Source: Christensenella timonensis
GTDB taxonomy: Bacteria; Bacillota; Clostridia; Christensenellales; Christensenellaceae
NCBI RefSeq assembly: GCF_900087015.1
Contig: NZ_FLKP01000002.1
Coordinates: forward strand, 2,046,001-2,110,000
Direction: 5' to 3'
DNA: 64,000 nt
In this document: piece after piece, positions 52,630 to 63,730 of the stretch
Layout of the letters: the number at the start of each line of letters is the position of its first letter
How positions within the stretch are numbered: position 1 is the first letter of the stretch
Made by a program: the position numbers and the translations under genes
Notes under the pieces: model-generated
The model's database searches: none
Seen by the model: the letters and a program-made list of their open reading frames with translations, nothing else
What the model was told of the DNA's origin: nothing

Positions 52630-53310
52630 CTAAATCCTCTTAACCTGTACAAAATCGAGCTCCACAGAAGTATCGCGCCCGAACATCGAGACGAGCACGC
52701 GCACCTTCTGGCGCTCCGCGTTGACTTCCTCGACCACGCCCACAAAGCTTTCGAGCGGCCCTGAGGTAACGATGACGTTGTTGCCAACCTCCACGTCCAG
52801 CTCGATGCGCACGTTTTCGATGCCCATGGAGCGCACCTCCGCGTCCGATAACGGGATCGGCCGTGAGGACGGCCCAACAAAGCCGGTCACGCCGCGCGTA
52901 TTACGCACCACGTACCACGATTCGTCCGTCAAAAACATTTTGACCATCACATAGCCCGGGAACATTTTACGCGTCACATGGCGCTTTTTCCCGTTCTTGA
53001 TCTCCACAGATTCTTCCATGGGGACTTTCACGTCGATGATCGTATCATGCAGGTTGTGGTTCTCTACTGTTTTTAAGAGGTTGTCCATCACCTTATTCTC
53101 ATAGCCGGAATAGGTATAAACGACGTACCAGTACGGTTTATCCGTCTTTTCCTGCTTTAAGAATTTCGGTTTTTCTTCCTTGTCGTCGTGCGCCGCTTCG
53201 TCGGCCGCCTGCGCCGCAGAAGCGGCTTCCTCTTCTTTTACAGTATTGATATCCATATCCTCAGGGGTATTTTCTGCGATATCCCCTGATTCAGTGATTT
53301 TCTTATTCAT
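52630..53310 (-). CDS. nusG: transcription antitermination factor NusG
   Basis: 226 residues. An acidic, Ala/Glu-rich N-terminal extension of ~50 residues precedes the NGN domain (KPYWYVVYTYSGYENKVMDNL...MFPGYVMVKMFLTDESWYVVRNTRGVTGFVG) and the KOW domain (VGNNVIVTSGPLESFVGVVEEVN). Binds RNA polymerase and couples it to ribosomes or Rho. 13 nt downstream of secE. Confidence 0.96.
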   Translation of the reverse strand: MNKKITESGDIAENTPEDMDINTVKEEEAASAAQAADEAAHDDKEEKPKFLKQEKTDKPYWYVVYTYSGYENKVMDNLLKTVENHNLHDTIIDVKVPMEESVEIKNGKKRHVTRKMFPGYVMVKMFLTDESWYVVRNTRGVTGFVGPSSRPIPLSDAEVRSMGIENVRIELDVEVGNNVIVTSGPLESFVGVVEEVNAERQKVRVLVSMFGRDTSVELDFVQVKRI

Positions 53311-53323
53311 AAATCGGCTGCTC

Positions 53324-53596
53324 CTAGTTTACGAAGAAGTTATGGAACACAGTCCCAAGGCCCCAGTCCATCAGGCCTACGATAACGGTGAAAATAACAA
53401 TGAAAACAATAACGGCAAACGTCGTCTTGAAAAGATCGTTTTTGGACGGCCACGTTACTTTTTTGATTTCACCCCACACGTCCTTAAAGAACCTTCCCGG
53501 ACTGCGCTTCTGCTTCTTATTTTTTTTCTTGGCGAGCTTCTTCTGCTCTTTTAAGTGCTTTTCTCTTTCCTCGCCCAACAACTTGGTTTTCGCCAT
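53324..53596 (-). CDS. secE: preprotein translocase subunit SecE
   Basis: 90 residues. A basic Lys-rich N-terminus, then the conserved FFKDVWGEIKKVTWPSKNDLFKTTFAVIVF and one transmembrane helix. Essential SecYEG component. Usual rpmG-secE-nusG order. Confidence 0.96.
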   Translation of the reverse strand: MAKTKLLGEEREKHLKEQKKLAKKKNKKQKRSPGRFFKDVWGEIKKVTWPSKNDLFKTTFAVIVFIVIFTVIVGLMDWGLGTVFHNFFVN

Positions 53597-53623
53597 TGCC
53601 TTAACCCCTCAAAATTTACTTCT

Positions 53624-53773
53624 TTACTTCGTTTCCTTGTGCACCGTATGCTTTTTGCAGAACTTGCAGTATTTGGAAAGCTCCACCCTGTCAGGGTTGT
53701 TCTTCTTGTTCTTCATCGTGTCGTAGTTCCTCTGTTTGCATTCCGTGCAAGCGAGCGTAATCTTATCGCGCAT
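53624..53773 (-). CDS. rpmG: 50S ribosomal protein L33 (zinc-binding form)
   Basis: 49 residues: [19 protein letters not shown] and [16 protein letters not shown] with two CxxC pairs, hence the zinc (C+) form. GGAGG precedes ATG 53773. Confidence 0.96.
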   Translation of the reverse strand: MRDKITLACTECKQRNYDTMKNKKNNPDRVELSKYCKFCKKHTVHKETK

Positions 53774-53807
53774 TGTTAAAACCTCCGGTTTTGTTTTTAG
53801 ACAATCT

Positions 53808-53831
53808 AAAAAAAGGCACTCTCTGCCTTTT
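53808..53831 (-). terminator. leader terminator upstream of rpmG
   Basis: AAAAGGCA pairs with TGCCTTTT around GAGAG and is followed by a T-run on the - strand, ~20 nt after the predicted start point and ~35 nt before rpmG. A possible attenuator. Confidence 0.6.
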
Positions 53832-53848
53832 ATCAAAGATACTTTAAT

Positions 53849-53877
53849 ATGATATCATCAAAACGCGCTCCTGTCAA
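53849..53877 (-). promoter_or_regulatory. sigma-A promoter of rpmG-secE-nusG-rplKA
   Basis: TTGACA (complement 53872-53877), 17-bp spacer, TATCAT (complement 53849-53854). Confidence 0.75.
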
Positions 53878-53974
53878 CGGTTTTCGGGGCTTTTCCGCTG
53901 ACTATTTTTGAATGCTTTGCACGCCTCACCCCTGCTCTTATCGCCGCCGCCCGGCGCGCTCTGCATAAACGAAA

Positions 53975-54045
53975 CTTACCACAGCCTTAGGTGGCTATTT
54001 GCATTCCGAGTCTGCGCGCTACGCTTGCAAAGACGTCGGAAGCAA
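53975..54045. repeat. modular intergenic element, module A copy 2
   Basis: CTTACCACAGCC, ATTCCGAGTCTGCGCGCT and AGACGTCGGAA as in the argC-argB gap. Joined directly to a short module-B tail (CACGGCTGCGGATCAATC) and module C. Confidence 0.8.
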
Positions 54046-54089
54046 ACACCGCACCACGGCTGCGGATCAATCACGCCCGACACATGCCG

Positions 54090-54189
54090 ACAGCATCCGA
54101 TATCGTGATGCCGGACGTATGCGAGTTTAACATCGCGCAGCGAGGTTGGCTGTCTGAGCAAGTAGGCCGGCATCACATGACGGATGCGG
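54090..54189. repeat. modular intergenic element, module C copy 3
   Basis: Arms GCATCCGATATCGTGATGCCGG and CCGGCATCACATGACGGATGC with the conserved core GCGAGTTTAACATCGCGCAG and GTCTGAGCAAGTAGGC. Confidence 0.85.
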
Positions 54190-54219
54190 CCTGAATAAAC
54201 GCAGGCCCTGCGCGACCGT

Positions 54220-55167
54220 TCAATCGTCCCTGAGCACCGTCTCGATGATGTACTTCGGACGCTTCTTCGTCTCCATATACGCCTTGCCGACGTATTCGCC
54301 GATGATGCCGATAGCCAGCAGCTGCAAGCCGCCCAAAAGCCAGATGGACATGATCATGCTCGTCCAGCCGGTCGCCGTATTCCCCAGCGCGTTCACGACC
54401 AGCGAATAGATGAGCATGACCAGGCTCACCACAAAGATCACCAGCCCCACCACCGTGATCATGCGGATGGGCTTGATGGAAAACGAGGTGATGCCGTCGA
54501 AGGCAAAGCTGACCATTTTTTTCAACGGATATTTCGATTCCCCCGCAAAACGCTCGCCGCGCGAATATTCCACGGCCGCCGTCTTATAGCCGATCTGCGG
54601 CACGATGCCGCGCAAAAAGAGGTTCACCTCACCGAATTCGCTCAGTCCTTCGAGCGCGCGCCTTGACATCAGCCGGTAATCCGCGTGGTTGTACACCGCG
54701 TCCACGCCGAAAAATTTCAGGATCTTGTAAAATGCCTGCGCCGTATTGCGTTTAAAGCCCGTATCTGTGTCGCGGTTGCTGCGCACGCCGTACACGATGT
54801 CGCAGCCTTCCTGGTATTTGCGCATAAATTCGTCCAGCACTTCGATGTCGTCCTGCAGGTCTGCGTCCATGGATATCGTCACGTCGCACATGTCCTTGGC
54901 CGTCATAAGGCCCGCCAGCAGCGCGTTTTGGTGTCCGCGGTTGCGCGATAATTTCACGCCCAGCACATACGGATTTTCCCTGTGCAGCTCCTCGATGATT
55001 TCCCATGTCCTGTCCTTGGAACCGTCGTTTACGTACATGATACGGCTGTCTTGCGCCACAAGCCCCGCCCCGATCATACGCGTGAGCTTGTCCGTCAGCC
55101 GTTTTGTCGTTTCATGCAGCACCGCTTCTTCGTTATAGCACGGCACAACGATGTATAATTTGTCCAT
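54220..55167 (-). CDS. family 2 glycosyltransferase (DPM1/GtrB-like) with two membrane helices
   Basis: 315 residues. GT-A fold: VVPCYNEEAVL, YVNDGSKDRTW, SMDADLQDDIEVL with a DxD motif, then YKTAAVEYSRGERFAGESKYPLKKM and two C-terminal transmembrane helices. Family members transfer a sugar from NDP-sugar to polyprenyl phosphate for wall or surface glycans. It stands alone upstream of a module element, with the surface-protein gene on its other side. Confidence 0.92.
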   Translation of the reverse strand: MDKLYIVVPCYNEEAVLHETTKRLTDKLTRMIGAGLVAQDSRIMYVNDGSKDRTWEIIEELHRENPYVLGVKLSRNRGHQNALLAGLMTAKDMCDVTISMDADLQDDIEVLDEFMRKYQEGCDIVYGVRSNRDTDTGFKRNTAQAFYKILKFFGVDAVYNHADYRLMSRRALEGLSEFGEVNLFLRGIVPQIGYKTAAVEYSRGERFAGESKYPLKKMVSFAFDGITSFSIKPIRMITVVGLVIFVVSLVMLIYSLVVNALGNTATGWTSMIMSIWLLGGLQLLAIGIIGEYVGKAYMETKKRPKYIIETVLRDD

Positions 55168-55342
55168 TTGGTTTACCTGCTTTTCAAAGTTTCTTATTTC
55201 ATGTTACTGTACTTTGGGCGCATCGTCAATCGGATACGCGGTTTTTTCTTGTGCGCGCGCCTCCGCGCCCTTCCTTTTATCCTACCATAAACGCCTCGTA
55301 TAAAAAAGAGGGCGCTTGCAAGCGTCCTCTCCTGTTTTCCTG

Positions 55343-58300
55343 TTATTCCCGTTCTTCTTTCCTGCGCCGGCAACGAACGCCCGCGCCGATCGCGGCCGCG
55401 CCGCCCATCAATGCGGCCAGCCACAGGTACGGAGCCAGATCCTGCCCGTCATCCGTCCTCGGCGCTGTTGTGGCTTTGGGCCCATCCGCCGCCGCGCCCA
55501 CCGGCCCTGCGCCGTCATTGCCGGCAGCCGGGCGGCCGTTCCCGTTGTCCGTTCCCTGCGTCCCTCCGCTGTTACCCGGATCGTCCGTCCCCGGCGCTTG
55601 CGTGCCGTTCGGGTCGCCCGGTTCCTGCGGTTGGCCCGCCATACTCCTACGGTTGGTGACCAGATACGGCGAGGCGTGCGTGATCGTATACGTGATATAT
55701 CCGTTTTCATCCACCGTAAGCTCCTGTTCCTCCAAAAGCCCGTCCGTCGGGCTCACCCAGTACAGGTATACCGTATCGCCCGGCCGAAAACTGCCGCCGA
55801 CCTGGTCCATCCTTGTGACAGGGCAGGGGAACTGCCCGTCGTGCGCCAGGTTGATGAACAACACGACCGCATCCTCCGATATCGCCTGCTTTGCCCCGTC
55901 CTCCACATCCGGGCTCACCATGTTCGTATGTCCTAAGTTGATATCCGCCAACGGGCCGGCAGCCACGCCGCCCACAAGGTCAAACGTCACCGCCGATACG
56001 ATATTCCCGCCTGCGTCCGTCATGGAAAAGACGACCGTCTTGGCGCCCGTGCCCTCCGCCGCGCTCTTCGCCGCTAAGGCCACCACGTCCGCGCTCACCC
56101 GCACGTCCTGTGCCTCGTCCGCGTCTTTTACTTCCACCCTGACCACCACAGCCTCATCCGGCTGCGCGCTTGCAAGCGCGTCCTTTACCGCGCCGGCGTC
56201 CACGGTATTGTCCTGCACCTCCGGCTCGACCACGATCTGTGTTTTGCCCTCCGTATCCGGAAGCACGGGCGCGGGCTGCGCTGTTATTGTCACCATGCAC
56301 GACGCGCTCTTGCCATTGTGTGCTGCCGCCGTGACCGTCGCCGTACCCGGCGCCACCGGCGTAAGCAAACCCTTATCCACCTTCACTACAGATTCATCGG
56401 ACGAAGCCCATACAATGCTCTTGTCGTACGCATCCGCGGGCGACACGGACGCGCTGAGCTGTCCCTTGGCGTTCATTTCCAGCGAGATATCCGCCTTGTT
56501 CAGGCTCACGTTCGCGACCGGTATCACGATCCGGTACTGGTACGCTTCCGCGCCCTCGCTCACACCGTAAAATCTGGCGGCATCCCCTTCATATACCGCC
56601 CACGCCCAATATGTCCCGGATGCCGTCGGCGCCGCGGCAAGGCGCGAGCCTGCCGCGCCGTTATCGTCCGCGTAATATACGAACCCAACTATTGGATTCT
56701 GCACCGCCGCGCCGTTTGCCGCCACGACCGATAAATCCTTCATTTGTAGTGCCGGGGCCGTCCCCGTATACTCAAACTGGTTTCCTGAAAGCCCTGCCGC
56801 GCTGGTCGTGGTCGCGTAGCCCGTCAGCAGCTTGTTGCCGATACGCACCAGCGACACGTTTGCATTGAGCGCGCTGTCAAGCGCAAAGCACGCCGTCCTG
56901 ACAGACTGTATATCGTTCGCGCCCGCTATCTCATAGCCCGCCGCCTTGCCCTGCGGCGTTATGCCGACCATAGCGCCTTCCTCCAGTCCCGTGATGTCGA
57001 CCGCCATATTCGCCGATGTCTTGAGGTTACATGCCGTACTTCCATATTTGTTGCCGGTGATCTGCGTATTTCCGGAAATATTCACTTTCAGGTTCGTCGC
57101 CGACGAACTACCGCCCACGCTGCCATAGGCGCCCACAGCGTTGCCCGTGACCACCGCGTCGTGCAGGGTGACCGTGCAGTCCGTTGCCGTCACATAAATG
57201 CTGCCGTTTTTCGTATTGTTTGCAATAACGCCGCCGTTAACGGTAAGCGTACTGCCGCTTTTGCTCATGGATACGCCGCCGCCCGCGATCGACGCGCCGT
57301 TTGCGGATATTTCCCCGCCGTTCATCACGGCTTTCCCGCCGCTGATCACAAGCCCGTATGCCTGCTTGCTTAGCGCCGTCGGCTGGCAGTTGTTTCCTGA
57401 GATAGCGCCGCCGTTCATTTCCAATATTCCATCCGCTTCCAGCCAAACGCCGGAGTTTATGTTCTGCGTGATCAGCGAGCCTTCGTTCATCACGAGCTTT
57501 CCCGCGCCGCCCGTGCCGCCCACGCTGCCGACGCCGACCGCGCTTCGCCCCGAAGAAGTCGCGCAGCCTCTGACCACCGCTCCTTCATTCAGCGTAAGCG
57601 CCGCGCTGCCTTGGACGTTGATCCCGCTCGTCCCGATCCTGTTTTCGCCGTCCACCGTCACATTCTCCAGCGTCACCTGCGCCCCGTTGTTCACCGTAAT
57701 GATGGACGTCGCGGTGATCGTGCGCGCTGCTCCCTCGCCGCGGATGGTAAGCGATTTGCCAAACGAGCCGTACGTCCCGTATCCAATCCCATCCTCGTCA
57801 TAGCCCGTCTGCGTCGTCGTGCCAAAAGAAACGTCGTCGCCCAGCAGCAGCGTATCTCCCGCAAGCGCCTTGTTAACCGCCTTTTGCAGCGTCTCATACG
57901 TCTCGCCGCTGCGCGCGTTCTTCACGCCGTATTCCACGAGTTTCGTCAGTTCCGCATCCGCATAATAAGGCATCGTAACAAGCTGCGCGCTGCCTGCCGC
58001 CTCGCCGCCTGCCTGATACGCGCGGAGCACCTCCGAAAAGTCCGGCTTTGCCGCGTTCCAGTAATTCTTTGACGCATCCAGCGTTCCGGTAAGCTCCGTT
58101 ATTTTGATGGCCTGCGCGCCGTCCTCGCCCGCCGCCAGCGTGCGCGACATGCTGTTTCCCGTCACACTCATGCTGGCGTTGCCGTTTGCCGTCAGGCGCA
58201 TCGCGCGCCCGCCGCCCGCAACGTCGCAGTCCCAGTTTTGCAGGATGTTGCCGGAGATCGTCACGTCCCCGCCCGCCATGCCGGTGATCTGGATGCTGTT

Positions 58301-59932
58301 GAGCGTCGTATTGCTGATCCTGTTACCCGTGATGCGCGTCGTTCCCGCCGTCGCGGATACCCAGATTCCCGAACCGTTTGCCGCCGTCACATTGCTTATG
58401 GTATTGTCCGCAATCGTTAAATTTTTGGGCGCGCTCTTGTTGTCCAGGTTGAAGTTGATCGCCGCCGACCAATCGCTGATATTCTCGAACGTGTTGTTCT
58501 CGATCGTCAGGTTATTGAGGTTCGGCTCGTTGCCCCACGCGATCGCGTAAATGCCGCTCTTTTCAAACTTCAATCCCCTGATGACTGTTCTCGTATCGTC
58601 CCCAAACGGCCCCGCCAGCGTGATCCCGCCCGTGAGAACCGTGCTGCCGTCCCCCGGCCCTTCGAGCGTCACAGCCTTATTGAGCGTGACCGCCTCGTCA
58701 TAGACGCCCACATTCGCCTGGATACGGATCGTGTCTCCTTCGGTTGCCGCGTCGATCGCCTTTTGCAGCGTCTCAAACATCTCGCCCGTCGTTTCGTTGC
58801 GCACAGGCGTTTGCTTCTGCTCCACGGACACGCTGCCGTCCTCGCCGCGCACCGCCTCGTAGCCGTCTATCACATAATCGGCAATGTTCGAGTCTCCCGT
58901 GCCGTCCCGGAAGGTGCCGCCCGAAATAAAGGTTGTCCCTGTATTTTGCGATTTAAAAAGCGCGCTGTTACCTCCCTCAAACGTTCCTCCGTGAATGCGT
59001 AGGCACGCGCTTGCGTTGATGCCGCCGTCGCCGTTCGTGTTATCGTTGCCAATATATACCGCCTGCCGGGGGCTTAAGAAAGTCCCGCCGTAAACGTCCC
59101 CGTTCACTTCGCCGTCCTCGCCCGCCACGTACAAGGCGTAAAAGGAACGGGAGTTCCCCTGCTCCGTGGAAAAATTCCCGCCGTTGATCTCGACAGTCCC
59201 CTGCACCGCCGCAACGCCACCCTGGATCCCCGTTACCGTCGCGTTATTTATGACCAGCCTGGCTCCCGCGCCCGTGCTCTTGATGCAATACGCCCAGTTC
59301 GGCGTCGCGTTGGAAGAGGTGGAATGCAGCTGTCCGCCGTCGATCGTGCAGTCGCCCGCATTTCCAATCGCGAAAGAGGCCGCGTCGACCACGCAGCTTT
59401 TGACCGCCATCGTCGCGCCCGCGCCGTTAAAAAGCGCGCTGCCGCCCGTATCATCGGTCGTGGTATAATGTCCGCCGTATATGGAAAGGCTTCCGAGATT
59501 GCGCAGGCATCCCCGCGGCGCGCTGACCGCAGCGCCGCCCACGGAATCGTGCACGCTCATGGTTCCTTCGTTTACCAGGGGATTGGCAAATTCCGCCGTA
59601 ATGGTATGCCCGCCCAAATCCAGCTCCACGTTCGCGCCTGCGGGAACCGTTACCGGCGCTTCCAGCGTTATATCCTGCGTCACAAGGATGCTGCCGCCGC
59701 TTTCGGCCGCACTTCTCAGTTCTTCTTCATTTGAAACCTGCATTGCGCCGTCAGCCGTCAGTGCCATTGCAGCGGGCTGCTGCCCGTCTGCCGCGCTTTC
59801 CTCCGGCGCAGTTTCCTGGTTCTCTTGTATGCTTTCGTTTGTAAAATCGTTTGCAGGCTGTGCGCTCGATATCCCGAACATCCCGAGCACAAGCCCTGCC
59901 GCAAGGATTGCAGCGATCACTTTTTTCTTCAT
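55343..59932 (-). CDS. large surface protein: beta-helix repeats, Big_2 domain, degenerate sortase signal
   Basis: 1,529 residues. Signal peptide VIAAILAAGLVLGMFGISSAQ. Residues ~60-1000 are rich in right-handed beta-helix strands (LRIHGGTFEGGNSALF, LTIENNTFENISDW, ITGNRISNTTLNSIQITG, MNGGEISANGASIAGGG), including two ETYETLQKAV/EMFETLQKAI entries typical of pectate-lyase-like repeats. A Big_2 Ig-like domain follows near 1150-1230 (VSLNKADISLEMNAKGQLSASVSP). The C-terminus is APRTDDGQD, a hydrophobic helix and RCRRRKEERE, a degenerate cell-wall sorting signal. Likely an adhesin or glycan-binding protein. AGGTGG precedes ATG 59932. Controlled by an upstream c-di-GMP-I riboswitch. Confidence 0.88.
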   Translation of the reverse strand: MKKKVIAAILAAGLVLGMFGISSAQPANDFTNESIQENQETAPEESAADGQQPAAMALTADGAMQVSNEEELRSAAESGGSILVTQDITLEAPVTVPAGANVELDLGGHTITAEFANPLVNEGTMSVHDSVGGAAVSAPRGCLRNLGSLSIYGGHYTTTDDTGGSALFNGAGATMAVKSCVVDAASFAIGNAGDCTIDGGQLHSTSSNATPNWAYCIKSTGAGARLVINNATVTGIQGGVAAVQGTVEINGGNFSTEQGNSRSFYALYVAGEDGEVNGDVYGGTFLSPRQAVYIGNDNTNGDGGINASACLRIHGGTFEGGNSALFKSQNTGTTFISGGTFRDGTGDSNIADYVIDGYEAVRGEDGSVSVEQKQTPVRNETTGEMFETLQKAIDAATEGDTIRIQANVGVYDEAVTLNKAVTLEGPGDGSTVLTGGITLAGPFGDDTRTVIRGLKFEKSGIYAIAWGNEPNLNNLTIENNTFENISDWSAAINFNLDNKSAPKNLTIADNTISNVTAANGSGIWVSATAGTTRITGNRISNTTLNSIQITGMAGGDVTISGNILQNWDCDVAGGGRAMRLTANGNASMSVTGNSMSRTLAAGEDGAQAIKITELTGTLDASKNYWNAAKPDFSEVLRAYQAGGEAAGSAQLVTMPYYADAELTKLVEYGVKNARSGETYETLQKAVNKALAGDTLLLGDDVSFGTTTQTGYDEDGIGYGTYGSFGKSLTIRGEGAARTITATSIITVNNGAQVTLENVTVDGENRIGTSGINVQGSAALTLNEGAVVRGCATSSGRSAVGVGSVGGTGGAGKLVMNEGSLITQNINSGVWLEADGILEMNGGAISGNNCQPTALSKQAYGLVISGGKAVMNGGEISANGASIAGGGVSMSKSGSTLTVNGGVIANNTKNGSIYVTATDCTVTLHDAVVTGNAVGAYGSVGGSSSATNLKVNISGNTQITGNKYGSTACNLKTSANMAVDITGLEEGAMVGITPQGKAAGYEIAGANDIQSVRTACFALDSALNANVSLVRIGNKLLTGYATTTSAAGLSGNQFEYTGTAPALQMKDLSVVAANGAAVQNPIVGFVYYADDNGAAGSRLAAAPTASGTYWAWAVYEGDAARFYGVSEGAEAYQYRIVIPVANVSLNKADISLEMNAKGQLSASVSPADAYDKSIVWASSDESVVKVDKGLLTPVAPGTATVTAAAHNGKSASCMVTITAQPAPVLPDTEGKTQIVVEPEVQDNTVDAGAVKDALASAQPDEAVVVRVEVKDADEAQDVRVSADVVALAAKSAAEGTGAKTVVFSMTDAGGNIVSAVTFDLVGGVAAGPLADINLGHTNMVSPDVEDGAKQAISEDAVVLFINLAHDGQFPCPVTRMDQVGGSFRPGDTVYLYWVSPTDGLLEEQELTVDENGYITYTITHASPYLVTNRRSMAGQPQEPGDPNGTQAPGTDDPGNSGGTQGTDNGNGRPAAGNDGAGPVGAAADGPKATTAPRTDDGQDLAPYLWLAALMGGAAAIGAGVRCRRRKEERE

Positions 59933-60033
59933 TTTTCCCACCTATAACCGGCAAACCAGCGGCTGCCGTCGTTTTGATATTAAGGGTATGTCCCGTTATA
60001 TTGCACGGCTGCCCTTTGGCCAGCCCGGAAATG

Positions 60034-60056
60034 AAAAATACCCGCGTTAGCAGGCA
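60034..60056 (-). terminator. terminator of the c-di-GMP riboswitch platform
   Basis: TGCCTGC and GCGGGTA pair around TAAC on the - strand and TTTTT follows, between aptamer and coding region. Confidence 0.7.
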
Positions 60057-60088
60057 TGATTTGTTGCGTTGTGGCATCGCCATAACAT

Positions 60089-60163
60089 GTTGCAACCCGG
60101 CCATCCTACGAAAACGCTTAGATCCGTGGCTTTGCGTCCCTGCCTTTCGGCAGGTTTGCTAAA
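60089..60163 (-). ncRNA. c-di-GMP-I (GEMM) riboswitch
   Basis: On the - strand: AGCAAACC, the P1b hairpin TGCC-GAAA-GGCA whose GAAA tetraloop docks into its receptor, GGGACGCAAAGCCACGGATC and the closing GGATGGCCGGGTTGC. These are the GEMM-I consensus blocks, including the ligand-contacting G and C positions. It sits 150 nt upstream of the surface-protein ATG. Confidence 0.93.
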
Positions 60164-60215
60164 ATATTATATTGCGGACTGGCCATGCGGCAAAACCGTC
60201 GCACTATCCATTTCC

Positions 60216-60243
60216 ATTATACTTATATTTTACAGGAAAGCAA
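60216..60243 (-). promoter_or_regulatory. promoter of the riboswitch-surface protein transcript
   Basis: TTGCTT (complement 60238-60243), 16-bp spacer, TATAAT (complement 60216-60221), about 50 nt upstream of the aptamer. Confidence 0.7.
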
Positions 60244-60322
60244 TATATTTTTTCGTTAAAAATCCCATACCTATGGCAAAAATATTAAAAATGTTTCAAA
60301 TCAGTAATATTTGCGCGCGCAC

Positions 60323-60354
60323 AAAAAAGAGCAGGCCATGCGGCCTGCCCTTTT
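60323..60354 (-). terminator. terminator after tuf
   Basis: GGGCAGGCC pairs with GGCCTGCTC around GCAT, followed by TTTTTTG on the - strand. Confidence 0.9.
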
Positions 60355-60377
60355 ACTTGTCTTTTGTGTGCCAATGC

Positions 60378-61589
<1,212 letters not shown>

Positions 61590-61651
61590 TGCTTTGTTCT
61601 CCTTATTCCTTGTTATTTTTCATTTTTCAGTGGATTGTATCGGCCACTGTA

Positions 61652-63730
61652 TCATTTCTTTTCGCCTGTGATCTTCTCCACCATGCTCTTGGGCACCGGT
61701 TCATAATGGTCGAACTGCATCGTGAAGTTGCCGCGTCCCTGCGTCCGCGAGCGAAGGTCTGTCGCATACCCGAACATCTCTGATAACGGAACCATCGCCC
61801 GGATGATCTGTCCGCCGCCGCGCGCTTCCGTTCCTTCGATACGCCCACGGCGCGAGTTTACGTTGCCCATAACGTCGCCGAGGTATTCTTCCGGCACAAC
61901 GACTTCGACTTTCATCATCGGCTCCAAAAGGATGCTGCCGCCCTTGGCGAACGCTTCCTTGATCGCCATGGAACCTGCGATCTTGAAGGCCATTTCAGAG
62001 GAGTCGACTTCGTGGTACGAACCGTCAAGCAGCGTGACCTTGAAATCCATAACTTCAAACCCGCCGATAAGGCCGCTCTTTGCCGCTTCCTGGATACCGG
62101 CGTCGATCGAAGGGATATATTCCTTGGGGATCGAACCGCCGACGATTTTGCTTTCAAATATATAACCGCTGCCCGGCTCGAGCGGCTCCACGTGGATCTT
62201 ACAATGCCCGTACTGGCCCTTACCGCCGGACTGGCGGACATACTTGCCTTCCACGTCGACCGGCTTTGTCATCGTTTCGCGGTAGGAAACCTGCGGCTTA
62301 CCGACCGAAGCTTCGACCTTGAACTCACGCAGCATACGGTCTACGATGATCTCCAGGTGGAGTTCGCCCATGCCCGCGATGATCGTCTGGCCCGTTTCCT
62401 CGTCCGTATAAGCGCGGAACGTCGGATCCTCTTCCGCCAGCTTCTGCAGCGCGGTAGACATTTTCTCCTGTCCCGCTTTGGTCTTGGGTTCGATCGCGAC
62501 CTGGATGACCGGGTCGGGGAACACCATATTCTCCAGAATAATCTGCTGCTTGTCGTCGCACAGCGTGTCGCCTGTCCCGACATCTTTGAAACCGACTGCC
62601 GCTGCAATATCGCCTGCTTCCACCTCGTCTACTTCCTCGCGGTGGTTCGCGTGCATACGCAGGATTCGCCCGATCCTCTCGCGCTTGCCCTTCGTGGAAT
62701 TGAGTACGTAAGAACCGCTGCGCAGCTTGCCGGAGTATACGCGGAAAAACGCGAGCTTTCCGACAAACGGGTCGGCCATGATCTTGAACGCCAGCGCCGA
62801 GAACGGCCCGTTCACGTCCGCTGCACGCTCGATCTCCTCGTCCGTACCCGGCTTGATGCCTTTGATGGCCGGAACGTCGAGCGGCGAGGGCATCAGCTCA
62901 ACGATCTTGTCGAGCAGGGGCTGCACGCCTTTATTCCTGTACGCGCTGCCGCAGCATACGGGGATGATCGTACCCGCAAGCGTGCCTTTGCGCAGCACCT
63001 TGATGATCTCTTCCTTGGAAATATCTTCGCCCGCGAAATATTTTTCCATGATGGATTCATCATGGTCGGCGACCGCTTCGATCAGCTTTTCGCGGTATTC
63101 GTCCGCCATTTCCTTCATGTCCGCCGGGATCTCTTCCACAGAGAATTTCGTACCCGTCGGATCGTCTTCCGGATAGACGACCGCTTTCATTTCCACGAGG
63201 TCGACGATTCCCTTGAACGTATCCTCCACGCCGATGGGCAGCTGCAGCGGAACGGGGTTCGCGCCCAGCCTTTCCCTGATCATGTCGACAACGTTGTAAA
63301 AATCGGCCCCCATAATATCCATCTTGTTGACAAACGCCATACGCGGGACGCCATAGCCTTCAGCCTGCCGCCAAACCGTTTCGGACTGCGGCTCTACGCC
63401 GCCCTTCGCGCAGAATACTGCGACAGCGCCGTCCAGCACGCGCAGCGAACGCTCGACCTCGACCGTGAAGTCAACGTGTCCGGGCGTGTCGATGATGTTG
63501 ATCTGGTGCCCTTCCCACTGCGTCGTTGTCGCAGCGGAAGTGATCGTGATACCTCTTTCCTGTTCCTGTTCCATCCAGTCCATGACTGCGTTGCCGTCAT
63601 GGGTATCGCCGATCTTGTATGTCCTGCCCGTATAAAAAAGAATACGTTCGGTGGCAGTCGTTTTACCGGCGTCGATATGCGCCATAATACCAATGTTTCT
63701 TACTTTCTCAAGCGGAAATTTTCCAGACAT
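61652..63730 (-). CDS. fusA: elongation factor G
   Basis: 692 residues. [45 protein letters not shown] and domain [13 protein letters not shown]. Translocase GTPase. GGAG precedes the ATG. The usual upstream rpsL-rpsG are not directly adjacent: the next 270 bp hold no gene. Confidence 0.98.
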   Translation of the reverse strand: MSGKFPLEKVRNIGIMAHIDAGKTTATERILFYTGRTYKIGDTHDGNAVMDWMEQEQERGITITSAATTTQWEGHQINIIDTPGHVDFTVEVERSLRVLDGAVAVFCAKGGVEPQSETVWRQAEGYGVPRMAFVNKMDIMGADFYNVVDMIRERLGANPVPLQLPIGVEDTFKGIVDLVEMKAVVYPEDDPTGTKFSVEEIPADMKEMADEYREKLIEAVADHDESIMEKYFAGEDISKEEIIKVLRKGTLAGTIIPVCCGSAYRNKGVQPLLDKIVELMPSPLDVPAIKGIKPGTDEEIERAADVNGPFSALAFKIMADPFVGKLAFFRVYSGKLRSGSYVLNSTKGKRERIGRILRMHANHREEVDEVEAGDIAAAVGFKDVGTGDTLCDDKQQIILENMVFPDPVIQVAIEPKTKAGQEKMSTALQKLAEEDPTFRAYTDEETGQTIIAGMGELHLEIIVDRMLREFKVEASVGKPQVSYRETMTKPVDVEGKYVRQSGGKGQYGHCKIHVEPLEPGSGYIFESKIVGGSIPKEYIPSIDAGIQEAAKSGLIGGFEVMDFKVTLLDGSYHEVDSSEMAFKIAGSMAIKEAFAKGGSILLEPMMKVEVVVPEEYLGDVMGNVNSRRGRIEGTEARGGGQIIRAMVPLSEMFGYATDLRSRTQGRGNFTMQFDHYEPVPKSMVEKITGEKK

